Of a stretch of DNA of 64,000 nt, positions 22,542 through 32,780 are shown piece by piece; position 1 is the first letter of the stretch, and each line of letters opens with the position of its first letter. Under the pieces are notes generated by a model, which saw nothing but the letters and a program-made list of their open reading frames with translations, had not been told where the DNA came from and made no database searches. The position numbers and the translations under genes were made by a program. The DNA comes from Hyparrhenia diplandra (lineage: Eukaryota; Streptophyta; Magnoliopsida; Poales; Poaceae), in NCBI GenBank assembly GCA_015847255.1, contig JADLZK010009269.1, forward strand, positions 1 through 64,000, written 5' to 3'.

Positions 22542-22576
22542 AGTGCTACTTTTTTTTTGACAGCATAGTGCTACTT
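22542..22576 (-). mobile_element. 15-bp micro-insertion (minus-strand poly(A)), 10-bp duplication
   Basis: AGTGCTACTT at 22542-22551 is repeated at 22567-22576. The insert, read on the - strand, is atgctgtc followed by seven A. It has the same layout as the other LINE-tail micro-insertions. Confidence 0.65.
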
Positions 22577-23015
22577 AATTGACAACACTACCAAGAAGCT
22601 AAAACAATTCACTGCTAGTACTCCGCCAACCATATGCTTACAAATCTGATAGGTAACATCTTTGGATTTCTTGATCTGATCGATCTTATTACTTTTCCAA
22701 GAAATTTTTTTACCTAATTAATTATCTATCATTACTTTGTAGTTTGTATATATCATGGAGACCAGCGTGGGAACCAGTCAACATCGACCACCTTTGTCTT
22801 CCGCGTGCGAGGCGTACCTTTGATTAGAGGCTCCTCCAACGGTAGCCTAAAGGAGTCGACGAAGGCTGTTACTAAAGCAATTGTAGGCACACCAACCACA
22901 GGTGCGGTGACGGCGGCCGGTGCGACAGCTGGAGCAAGTGGAACGCCCAAAGCCGCCTCCGACACATCCTCTTCCGCAACGAGCCGGGCCTTGAGTCAAA
23001 GACATATGTGATCCT

Positions 23016-23075
23016 ATGAACTATGATTCTAAATCTGTGCAATGCACGTTCGAGAAAAAAATGAACTATGATTCT
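23016..23075 (+). mobile_element. 30-bp micro-insertion ending in A6, perfect 15-bp duplication
   Basis: ATGAACTATGATTCT occurs at 23016-23030 and 23061-23075. The insert between starts aaatctgtgcaatgcacgtt and ends cgag plus A-run. It shows no coding sequence. Confidence 0.7.
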
Positions 23076-23484
23076 GTCATCCTGATTGCATGTGATTTAC
23101 TTTGCTTCTTATATGAAGAGTTGCGAAGACATTGCTTTTTTATATATATAATCGAGACAATCAATTTGATATCTCTTAGAAAGCGTTGGCTTCAAAAAGT
23201 GAGACAAATAGCATTGTAAGTTTTTTATGCTCTTTCCGTGCCTCATTTTAAAATATCAACATGGTGTTTTTATATCGTAAAATGTGTGGAAGCTTCCACC
23301 TTAATTAATCGTTGAATTTAAGACTTATCATATATTATTTAGTGCATATGCATACTATCTTGTGATTTTTTATCGAAAATTGGTAAATAAGTTTATCTAA
23401 ATATATATCGATTTTTTTTTGTGCAGCATACTTCTTAGGTAAAATCCTAACTCCATCACAAGCCACTGCTGTGGTAGGTTAGAA

Positions 23485-23552
23485 GGAAATTTTCACCGAG
23501 AAGGCTAGGGAGGAAATTTTCACCGAGTAGGCTAGGGAGGAAATTTTCACCG
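23485..23552. repeat. 27-bp tandem repeat, 2.5 copies
   Basis: The unit ggaaattttcaccgag followed by naggctaggga is repeated at 23485, 23512 and 23539 (partial). Because 27 is a multiple of three, a minus-strand frame reads LPSLLGENF repeatedly; I see no other sign of coding. Confidence 0.85.
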
Positions 23553-25684
23553 GGCGCACTGTACCAGCACCGGCCATCGTGAAAATGACTAGCAGTGGGC
23601 ATTCGCCATTTTTCGGACCGGTCAGCACTTTGCGAGGTAAAAAAACTCGCTAGCGAGTTCTTCACATGCTCGAACTCGTTGATGGTGAAAGCTACCCAGG
23701 TCAACGCAGCGTGCGTCTCCACAGGAGCGTTGAAAAAAGGCAAATTCCCCATGCAATTTCCCAAACGAGAATCAATACTGTGTACGAGAGTAAGAATAAA
23801 AGGAGCAAGGAATAAAGCAAAACAAAAGAAAGAAGGCGAAAAGTAAACGGCGATGTCGGCGTTCGACGAGCACTACGATCAGCCGATGATCCACAGGGAA
23901 ATATGGAATCCTTTTCCGTGTTGTCCGCACCCCCAAAAAAAGGTCAACTCGATAGAATAACAAGCGGCAATCGGCATCACCACCCCTCCTCTTGTCCACC
24001 ACAAAAATCTGGCTAAATAATGCAGTGGCAAGAGGGAATAATCGATGGTTATTCTTGCTTTGCGATTCAAACAGTTCTTTATCGATCGCTGTGTACGAGT
24101 TTTCCCGCGAGAAGCTTGCAGATTTAATAGTATATCGTTGACATCAGGTATGTTTACTTTAGTAATAGTGGACCTAAAGTGCACGAACGACTGGACGAGG
24201 TAAGTTGCAAAGGTAATTTCCAACGATACCATGATGGTACATGGTACGTGCACATGACTCCAATGGTTGGGAGCTAGTGGTACTGTAGTAGATCTCTCGG
24301 CTTTCTATGATGATGCAATTACTAATCGACACCTAGATTTGGAAAAATTAAAACTCCGGGTGGGGTAGATAGATCCTAGGCAGCTATAGGCTATAGCCCA
24401 TAGGGAAGCCTGAAGCCAACGAAAGATTCAGAGGGCAATTTGACTAAAAAAAATGTGAGCAATGACACACATAAACAGATCAGATGTTCAGATCGGCCAG
24501 GTGAACAATTAAACAATGAACAGAAAATTTGCAGGTCAAGCAGGGACACCGGACACCGCCAGCATCGCCGCCGGATACCCTCATCCAAACTGCGGGCTGC
24601 AGGGTGCGCACATCTCTAGGGCTGGAACATGGCAGTGTTTCAGAGCTCTGAATAAACAACAGCGTCAACAGAGAGGAGCCAGCGCGCGAATTGCGATGCC
24701 TGGCTTTCTCGGCTTTGTTAATCCCAACTTTGTCCAGGTCAACCTGTTGAGCCTCCCCACTCGTCCAATAATCCATCCACATTAGGCAACTTTGCGAGTA
24801 GACGCCCCAGCTTGTGTTTATTTAAACTATAAGAACACCCTGATGGTTGACTTTTCCAACAAGATGGGAGCGAGGTTAGCCGATCATTGGTTAACTGTCA
24901 CAGATGGCACCGGCAAACAGTGTTACAAGTACTTTGGACAGCGACTGCTGTACTATGATTCAAAGCAATGACTTGACTATATGCTTTGCATTTAGGTGAA
25001 ATTGCAGTTTTAATGGGAAATACTAATAGCGAAAGGCATCAATTTCCTAGCTAACTTATTGTGTTTATGATATACATGACCAATTAAAATTAAAATCAAT
25101 ATATGAACAAACCATTTCTACGAAGAAGTTGGAAGGCGCTCTTTAAATTTTAGCTGTAGGAGCAGAACTAGAACAAATTAGCAAATTGGAGTAGACACTA
25201 CAGATTCATAAAATTGTCTTGTTATAGGCATATAAATCTGTATATTGGGGATGCATATATGGTGATCATTTTGTGTCTTTGGCGTGCGGCCTGGACTTAC
25301 ATAGATCCGTTCAAGTTTGGCTCTGACCCCTCTTGCAAAACAACTGCAGTGTCATATGTTTGATTTTCTTCGTAGACGTATTCATCGAACTATTTAGATT
25401 GCGATGCGTGTCAAACTTTTCATAAACTCATGGATAAGTAAGATTATGAGACTTTCACTACCTCTGTTTATGCAGCAAAGTCAGCCTTTATAGGAGAACG
25501 AAGGACCAGTAGACCTTAATTTGCAGTGTCCGAAGGGTCTAAACCGAAAGAGTAGCACACTGATGTGACGCATGTGAACACCACCAAGACGAGAGCGAAT
25601 CCAGGCACTCCGCCTTTAAACTAATCGACGACAACCGCCCGCGCTACCGCAACGCGCGCCACCGTCCTCCTCTCCTCCCCGCAG

Positions 25685-25690
25685 TATAAA
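25685..25690 (+). promoter_or_regulatory. TATA box of the U-box gene
   Basis: TATAAA lies 54 bp before the U-box start codon, in gcagtataaaac. The initiation site would be near 25715, which leaves a very short leader. Confidence 0.6.
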
Positions 25691-25738
25691 ACTTTCCTTC
25701 CGCCTCACATCTTCTCGTCAAACCCCGATCCGTGGACA

Positions 25739-26960
25739 ATGGCGAGCGCGCCCGGCGAGGTGCCGTCCCACTTCCTCTGCCCCATCTCGCTGCAGCTCAT
25801 GCGGGAACCCGTAACGCTGCCCACAGGCATCACCTACGACCGCGCCGCTATCTCCCGCTGGCTGGCCGCGCCCGCGCCCGCCGGAGGCCGCACCTGCCCG
25901 GTCACGCGCGTGGCGCTCCCGCCGGAGCCCCAGCTCACGCCCAACCCACCCTCCGCCGCCTCATCCACGCCTGGCTCGTGTCCCTCTCCCCGAGGCCAAG
26001 GTCGACGAGGACGTGGCCGCGCTGCGGGGGCCGTGCCGGGCGCCGAGGTGGCCGCGCTGCTGTCCAACGCCGCCGCGGCGCAGGTCGAGGCGCTCAAGAG
26101 GCTGCGGGAGCTAGTGGCCGAGTGCGAGGACAACCGGGCGGTTCTCGAGGCTCAGGACGGGGTGTTCGACGCCTTGTCTCGCGTCGTCAGCAGTGCCGAT
26201 GCGTGCTCCACGGCGCGCGAGGAGGCGGTTGGGGTGCTCGCGTCGCTCCGGATCCCGGAGCCGGAGCTGGCCGCTGTCGTGGCCAGGCACAGCAACATCG
26301 GGGAGGCACTCACGGCCGTCCTCCGTTCGTCGAACCTCAAGTCGCGCGCGAACGCCGCTCTGCTCGTTCGGTCCCTCTCGGAAGCCGCCTGGCCGGCCTG
26401 GGTGATCGGGCTGAGCCAGGAGCTTCTCGCAGAGGTTGTCCGCGTGGTCCGCGACCGTGTCTCGACGCAGGCGACCAAGGCAGCGCTGCACGCCCTTGCC
26501 GCGCTCTGCCCCCTACGGCCGGACCCGCGTCAAGATCGTGGGCGCGGGCGCGGTGCCGGCGATCGTGGACCTCCTGCTCGATGACCCCGAGAGGCGTGTC
26601 AACGAGATCGCGCTCGTGGCGCTGGACCGGCTGTGCACGTGCGCCGAGGGTCGCGCCGAGCTGGTAGCGCACGCGGCGGGGCTGGCCGTGGTGGGCAAGA
26701 AGGTGCTGAGGGTGTCGGAGGCGGCGAGCGAGCGCGCGGTGCGCGTGCTGCGCTCCGTGGCGCGCCATGCGGCGACGCCTGCCGTGCTGCAGGAGATGGC
26801 GCAGTCCGGCGTCGTGGCCAAGCTCTGCGCGGCGCTGCGGTCCGAGCAGTGCGGGGTGAGGACCAAGGAGAGGGCGCATGAGGTGCTCAAGCTGCACTCC
26901 AGGACCTGGAGGAGCTCGCCCTGCCTGTCTCCAAAATTTTTGGAGCTCTACCCTTCATGA
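25739..26960 (+). CDS. U-box/ARM-repeat E3 ubiquitin ligase (PUB20-24 type), frame broken at four homopolymers
   Basis: The N-terminus (about residues 10-70) is a U-box, the RING-like fold without zinc that recruits the E2 enzyme: FLCPISLQLMREPVTLPTGI, TYDRAAISRWL, then CPVTR. The rest is ARM-type helical repeat sequence that would bind the substrate (EVAALLSNAAAAQVEALKRL, SGVVAKLCAAL). Family members of this short class, related to Arabidopsis PUB22/23 and CMPG1, are intronless and about 400-450 residues; here about 407 codons are implied. The frame breaks near 25946, 25989 and 26028 (one base missing each) and near 26511 (one C extra), all in C or G runs. The protein matches the family on both sides of every break, so these are either sequencing errors or the start of decay. 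The stop is at 26958-26960. Confidence 0.9.
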
Positions 26961-27362
26961 CGATGGGGCTTCTTTTCCTGTTCATTCATTCTTTCAATCT
27001 ACTAGGCCTCAGACTGCGCCTGCTGAAGACGGACACCTCTGAGCTGAATTCTTTTTGCTTGGTTACCGAATTAGTGTAGGATGATGTAATCTTCATGATC
27101 AGCTGTTCAGATCAGGGCACCTGATTTGTGCCAAGATATTGAGATGCATTTTTTTTGGATAATCACTGAACTCAGAATCAAGTACTGATAAAATTAAGAA
27201 AGGAGTCGCAGAATGAAACTGGAAAAACTAAATCATACTCGAGCAATTCATACATAATCCATGCTCCATTTTCTATGGACCTGATTTGCACCAAGACCTT
27301 CGTTGAGGTGGAATTCTCCACTACCGGCATAACGCATAATCGCTTTGTTTAACTAGTAGGAT
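26961..27362 (+). other. 3' flank of the U-box gene
   Basis: AT-rich sequence with possible polyadenylation signals. No repeat or second gene is seen before the duplicated block that begins at 27363. Confidence 0.4.
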
Positions 27363-28273
27363 GCAGGTTCCATTTGTTTGGGTCATTCGGTTAACATAGA
27401 ACTTGCTAAAATGAACTAAAAAGCTATTACTGATAATTGCTGACCGGGTACCAAAGCTAATTAAGCTACACATGCTGTGGTATTGCAAATCCAATTAATA
27501 TTCTTAAGCCAATGTACTGAAATTTGAACTAAATGTTTTTCAGTGGAGATAGAAATAGCTAGTCAAAGATGAAAACGAAATTGCTGCTTCTACCAAAAAT
27601 GATAACACACACATACAGAATGAAAAGAATCAGGTACTCATGTCATACTAAAACGCTGAAATGTTGATTTTATATGTATAATATGTTGAGATAGATTTAG
27701 CTATTATTTTTTTATCACAAAACATGTATTAAGATTTCTAGTATATGTATTGTTTTCCTCAAGTTAGTTCAGGTATTTTTTTTTCTGAAAATAATTACAA
27801 GGATCCAGTATTGCAACTCCAGTTGATTTATCAGGTAATAATATGAAAGATCCATCTTTTATCAAGCTCGGTGCCTTTTTTGTTGACGTGAAACGTGACA
27901 AGAAAGAGGATGATAGCCTCCTGTTATGCAAGCTAATTTTTAAAGAATTCACCTGTTCAAGAAAACAACAGAGAAATCAAATAAATATAGCAATACTGAT
28001 TCTATGCTTACTAAGATGGAAGATATGCTGTTCGTAAAAAGAAAAAAAAAATATGCCACTTGAACATTTTTGGTCCTGATATGATTGTGCTATCACGAAG
28101 CATGCAAAATCAGTCAATGGACCTCACGTTATCTTGTGTGTGATTTGTTCTCTATGTGGAATATTTCTTTTAATAATATATATATGCGTGAGATGCATGG
28201 TTTTAGAATTAGCTTTTCTTTCTTTATTTGATCTTGAGTCGCATATGCATGGTTATGTATTTTTTATGAAACA
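27363..28273 (+). repeat. Duplicated block, copy A (partner 30501-31752)
   Basis: The block is shared from gcaggttccatttgtttggg to gcatatgcatggttatg-like sequence with scattered substitutions and small indels. It contains a short frame at 27843-28037 (MKDPSFIKLGAFFVDVKRDK) that is also present in copy B, perhaps part of a captured exon. I do not know the family. Confidence 0.8.
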
Positions 28274-29372
28274 GGAGGGGTTAAAGATTATACAAAGGCC
28301 TCTAGGCATAGATCTATGTGAATGTGTGGGATACCTATATCACGGGCATCCTAAACAAACGACTAATCGCGGCAAAAACAATGACAGCATTCGGCCTAAC
28401 TCCGCCTCGGGCAAGCTCACGGGCTGTGGTTCGATCCCCACCTCGCACGAGCTCAAAAGACGGAACCCCACTGTGGGAGATCCGTATTTGAACAACTCTC
28501 CGCCTCGCTCGAGCTCTACCACCATGAGCTCTCCAACCCCGTACGAGCACGAGCTCAGTCGAGGACCTCTCTTTGCCTCGCATGAGCTCGCCCCTGTCTC
28601 GAGTAAGAAGGAGCTCGAGCTCATTCCGCCCTGCACGAGCTCAAGCTCAAGCGACGACCAGCAGCTCGTCCACCTGTCTTCTCGAGGAAGCCATCGGGTA
28701 CAGGGTTGGCCAACCACTCTGCCTAACAAGTACTGTAACCATACCGAGCCACAGTGACGGGTTAAAGGTGAGAGATTCACCCCGCCATACCCTACAGCAG
28801 TCAACTGCTCCTCTACAATCAGATCCGTGTACACACGACATAAAACCACCTCATCCAAATACAGCCAGGAGCCCCGAGCTCTGCCACACGCCGTGTGCCC
28901 CTTCGCCACGCACGGCTATTAAGTAAAATGGCACATGCACCGAGAAGCAGCAACATCGAGACTGCCCGTGCCACGCCGCACTTGGCGAGGCCACTGAGCT
29001 TGGTCGTGCCCCCGACGCTGCGCGTCCAAGGTAGCCGCTCGTCGAACTCTGCAGCTCACTCGCTACCGCCCCAGGAAGGCCAAGCCATGTATGCATACGT
29101 ACATATACAAGTACGTGCACAAAGACATGCAAAACTAGCAAGCAATGCTAGCAGCAAGCTAGCAGCTCGTCCCCAAGCCCAAGTATACGTATATATACAT
29201 ATATGCATGCATGCACGAACACAGCAAAGCTAGCAGCGAGCTAGCTAGCAACTCGTCTCGAGCGAACGCCCCAGCGGCCATGAAACGAATATATTCTCTA
29301 CAGTTGCAAAAGGACTGGCTCCCCTGTGCTGCCTAACCTTGACCGGCTGGATTCCAGGAGGTTCTGAATTTC
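28274..29372. other. Retroelement-like non-coding sequence between duplicates
   Basis: GC-rich with very many GAGCTC/CTCGAG-type motifs (28400-28680). A ggttcgatcccc stretch at 28423 resembles a Pol III B box, but no tRNA fold surrounds it. From 29060 there are purine-pyrimidine ta/tg/ca runs and gctagcag repeats. It may be the interior or leader of a retroelement whose LTR follows. Confidence 0.35.
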
Positions 29373-29944
29373 TGTTGCAGGTGGTACGAAACAACAGGAG
29401 ACGACATGGCCACGGCAGGCCGCAACAGTACCAGGAGGACAGCCCAACAGGGCACTCGGAGGACAACCAGCCACGACGCCCGCTGCGTGGTTTCCACGCT
29501 GATCAACAGGGACGAAGAAGGACAAACATGCTTATAAACAACGTCATCTCCTTCTTCTATTTTACCTTTTATCTTTATCCTTTGACCACAATAATTGTAA
29601 CCTGCCTTCACCCTTTCGATTATAAAAGGGCAGGCCAGGGGTACGCTCCAGAGGGGGAACAGAGGCACACATACTCTCACCTTCTTCTTCCTCTGCTCGT
29701 TCATTCTTCATGAGACTTGGGAGCCGGCTTCCCTCTCTCGACCCGCTTGTATCCATCCCCGATACGAGCCTTTGAGCTCGGACATAGTGACTCCGACTGG
29801 AGACTGGACTAGGGCACCGATTTGCCCGAACCAGTATAAACCTTGCGTCTTTGTGTCCCTTGAGCTAGGCCATCGAAGCTCCACACGAGCCATTCGACCG
29901 ATTTTACTGTGTCCGTGGTATATCCGCCATATTCCACCACGACA
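29373..29944 (+). mobile_element. LTR-like segment with promoter
   Basis: The segment runs from tgttgcaggtggtacg to ccaccacgaca. It contains gattataaaagggcag at about 29619, a TATA region, then a C/T-rich leader and a tail (cgtctttgtgtccctt, ttgagct) of the kind seen in grass Ty3/Gypsy LTRs. The ends are TG...CA. I did not find a convincing 5-bp duplication or a second LTR. Confidence 0.45.
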
Positions 29945-30320
29945 GAATGTGAAGGTGATACTTCGCTTTTGCCCTGGTAATAATCGGTGCAAATTCTTGC
30001 CGGAAGACTTGATAGACTAGCACATAGTGATAACTATTTCCATGAAGAAAGGCAGTCCAAGTTGCAGCTTGAAAGCAAGTATGTCCTGTTTCAATGACAG
30101 CGATCACCTGAAGTCTGAAGATGCAGAATAGACCAACAATCCAAAGGGAAGGGGCAGTGACAAAGCAGGTGACCAATGTCTTCTTCAACATTCTCATTAC
30201 AGAGGACACAGATGTAATCAGGTAGGTGCATGTTTCGTGTGTTCAGCATAGCCCTGGTGCTTAAACAGTCCTGAAGAAATGCAGGGTTATGGTTGTATCG
30301 AAGCAGGTTATTATGGCTAA
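29945..30320 (-). pseudogene. LINE reverse-transcriptase zinc-binding remnant
   Basis: The - strand reads YICVLCNENVEEDIGHLLCH followed by CPF and DCW. That is the C-x2-C-x9-H-x4-C signature of the zf-RVT region, followed by worn sequence. No polymerase domain is left. The orientation is opposite to the LINE remnant at 2150-2678. Confidence 0.65.
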
Positions 30321-30480
30321 TGTTTGGCCTTCTAGATTAGGTTGGATTTTTATTTCCATTTAATCTCTGTCAAGAAATCCTAAACATTATCTCCATACAT
30401 CTTATCTTACACTCCTATAGAGCTAAACCCAATTAGATGTTTCTATCAACATACAAGCTATCCACCTCATCAATCACTAC
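30310..30480 (+). repeat. Short duplicated block C, copy 1
   Basis: Shares ggctaatgtttggccttcta, gattaggttggatttttatt and following sequence with 31806-31975. It lies directly before duplicate B, and its partner lies directly after B. Confidence 0.75.
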
Positions 30481-30500
30481 TGGATACAAGCTACACATGT

Positions 30501-31752
30501 TGCAGGTTCCATTTGTTTGGGTCATTCGGTTAACATACAACTTGCTAAAATGAACTAAAAAGCTATTAATTGATAATTGTTATGACAGGCCGGGTACCAA
30601 AGCTAATTAAGCTACATATGCTGTGGTATTGCAAATCCTATTAATATTCTTAAGCTATTGTACTGAGTTTGAACTAAATGTTTTTCACTGGAGATAGAAA
30701 TAGCTGGTCAAAGATGAACACGAAATTGTTGCTACTACCAAAAATGATAACACACACATACAGAATGAAAAGAATCAGGTACTCATGTCATACTAAAACG
30801 CTGAAATATTGAATTTATATGTATAACGCGGACGCAAAAACGCGCGCCAGAACGGAATTTCGCCTCCTTCGGGTGCGAGAGTCGGGCGAATCGAGGGACC
30901 GGGGACGCAAGAGCGCGCGCGTGGCGGGGCCTCCGGGGGCCTGGGACGGGAATCCGCGGGACTCCAGGGGGGCGGGCGCGTTGTGCGGCTAGAAGGACGC
31001 TGGCGCGCTTGGCGCGCGCTGACCCCACCGCCGGGCCGGGGCCGGGCCCGCTGGGGGGCCCGCCCGCTGCGCCGTCGATCTGGGGCATCCGGCGGCCAGG
31101 GCGCCGCGGGCGACGTGGATAGCCTCAGCCGCGTGAGTCCCGGGGTTCTCTTATTCCGAGATATGTTAAGATAGATTTAGCTATTAAATTTTTTTTATCA
31201 CAAAACATGTATTCAGATTTCTAGTATATGTGTTGTTTTCCTCAAGTTAGTTCTGGTATTTTTTTCTGAAAATAATTACAACGACCCAAAGTATTGCAAC
31301 TCGATCCAATTGATTTGTCAGGTAATAATGTGAAAGATCCACCTTTTATCAAGCTCAGTGCCTTATATATTGACGTGAAACGTGACACGGAAGAGGATGG
31401 TAACATCATGTTAAGCAAGCTAATTTTTAAAAGAATTCACCTGTTCAAGAAAACAACAGGGAGATCAAATAAATATTTCAATGTTGATTCTATGCTTACT
31501 AAGATGGAAGATATGCTGTTCGAAAAAAAGAAGATATGCCACTTGAAAAGTTTTGGGCCTGATATGATTGTGCTATCACGGAGCATGCAAAATCAGTCAA
31601 TGGACCTCACGTTATCTTGTGTGTGGTTTGTTTTCTATCCGGAATATTTATTTTAATATATATGTGTGCGTGAGATGCATGTTTTTAGAATTAGCTTTTC
31701 TTTATTTGATCTGGAGTCGGATATGCATGGTTATGTTCTTTTTATAAAACAG
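30501..31752 (+). repeat. Duplicated block, copy B, with a GC-rich insertion
   Basis: Matches copy A (27363-28273) on both sides of a 335-bp insertion. The shared frame at 31294-31656 is longer here (120 codons, including SKLIFKRIHLFKKTTGRSNK). It has no domain I recognise. It could be a captured exon or a small transposon gene. Confidence 0.8.
30827..31161. other. 335-bp extremely GC-rich insertion absent from the paralogous copy
   Basis: Copy A runs straight through tatgtataatatgtt. Copy B is split here by sequence that begins cgcggacgcaaaaacgcg and ends gttctcttattccgag. It is dominated by G/C runs. No poly(A), TG...CA ends, clear inverted repeats or target duplication are evident. Both strands have open frames because of the GC content. 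The origin is unknown: a captured host exon fragment, filler DNA at a repaired break, or foreign sequence. Confidence 0.6.
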
Positions 31753-31805
31753 CCCTGACGCGTACGTGATCAAGTCGGTGTGCTTTTGTGCGCACCGATA
31801 ACGTA

Positions 31806-31975
31806 TAAGGCTAATGTTTGGCCTTCTAGATTAGGTTGGATTTTTATTTCGAGTTAATCTCTATCAAGAAATCCTAAACGTCATCTCCATCTATCTTATA
31901 CTTTCTATAAAGCTAAACTAACTATTTCTCTCAAACATACAAGTCATCCACCTCACCTGTCCACTATCGGATACA
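31806..31975 (+). repeat. Short duplicated block C, copy 2
   Basis: Partner of 30310-30480, with substitutions and small indels. It follows the atypical joint ccctgacgcgtacgtgatc at 31753-31771. Confidence 0.75.
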
Positions 31976-32645
31976 TTTATGGTCAACTAACAACTGTAAT
32001 TATGATCTATATATGAGCAAGACACATCATCCACTAAATAACATTATGTCACGTCATCGCTAACATTAAGTTATAATTGTTTCACTCTAATAAGCAATCT
32101 TATTCCAAATCATTAGCAATTTTTACGGGAATGCGCGGGGGTATTTCTAGGGCGGTAAAGCCTTTAATTTTAATTTTGCCTAGCAAATTTAAGGATCGGA
32201 CCGAATTAGGATCGGATCGTAAAACCATATAATTTTGAACTAAAAATGGAAAAAAGCCAAGTGAGATTTTGAAGGAAGACAAAAGGACCGGGTCCATTAC
32301 CACCCTTATGTATTGCTTTTTTTTTTTATCCTTGAGACCCTTAAGATTTATGTTTTTGCAATCATCAGTAAATAACTCACATTTTTGTACCTCTCTTTCA
32401 TTCATTAAATGGTCACCAAAACTAACCTTACCATGGAAACGTGCAGGAAATCCACCAGATAATCAAGAAATTGAAGTTGATCCTTGTAAGGGTTCATGTA
32501 GAGTGTGTAATTGAGTTGCTTCGACTCGGATAACGGTAGGAATTCTTGATTTTGTTTCTCTTTTCTAATCGTGGTTTGTCGTGACGGTAGGTAGATAACT
32601 TCTATCGAAGTTAGGATTGCAGATTCTGTATGCCGATCTCTCCTT

Positions 32646-32780
32646 TTAATACTATTATTAGGAAATATGCCCGTGCGTTGCTACGGAAGAATAATACATT
32701 TTAAACTTCATAATGTTTCGTGTGTTGCTACGGATGAATAATATATTTTAAACTTCATAATGTTTTATCTAGTATAGGCC
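32646..32780 (-). mobile_element. Helitron-like terminal hairpin and short direct duplication
   Basis: On the - strand, CCGTAGCAACGCACGGGCAT is followed by atttcctaat. This matches the hairpin-then-CTRR layout of grass Helitron 3' ends. The neighbouring 57 bp (gttgctacgg to cttcataatg) are repeated once in tandem. The other end was not found. Confidence 0.35.

Larger units (their letters stand above)
22129..25684. other. Intergenic, no supported gene
   Basis: Short frames such as 22805-23011 (Thr/Ala/Gly-rich) and 24516-24785 show no known domain. The stretch contains two micro-insertions (22542-22576, 23016-23075) and a 27-bp tandem repeat (23485-23552). The last few hundred bases before 25685 are the upstream region of the U-box gene. 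Confidence 0.4.

Noticed and set aside
22805..23011. Thr/Ala/Gly-rich small frame
   Set aside because: Low-complexity and equally open on the opposite strand, with no promoter or motif. It resembles the Ala-rich scraps near 700 and 7550, but the similarity is compositional only.
26111..26897. Antisense frames over the U-box gene
   Set aside because: Composition shadows; the + strand carries U-box and ARM-type sequence throughout.
28380..28460. Possible tRNA or SINE promoter (ggttcgatcccc B-box-like)
   Set aside because: No A box at the right distance, no acceptor stem or cloverleaf, and no poly(A)-tailed SINE body follows.
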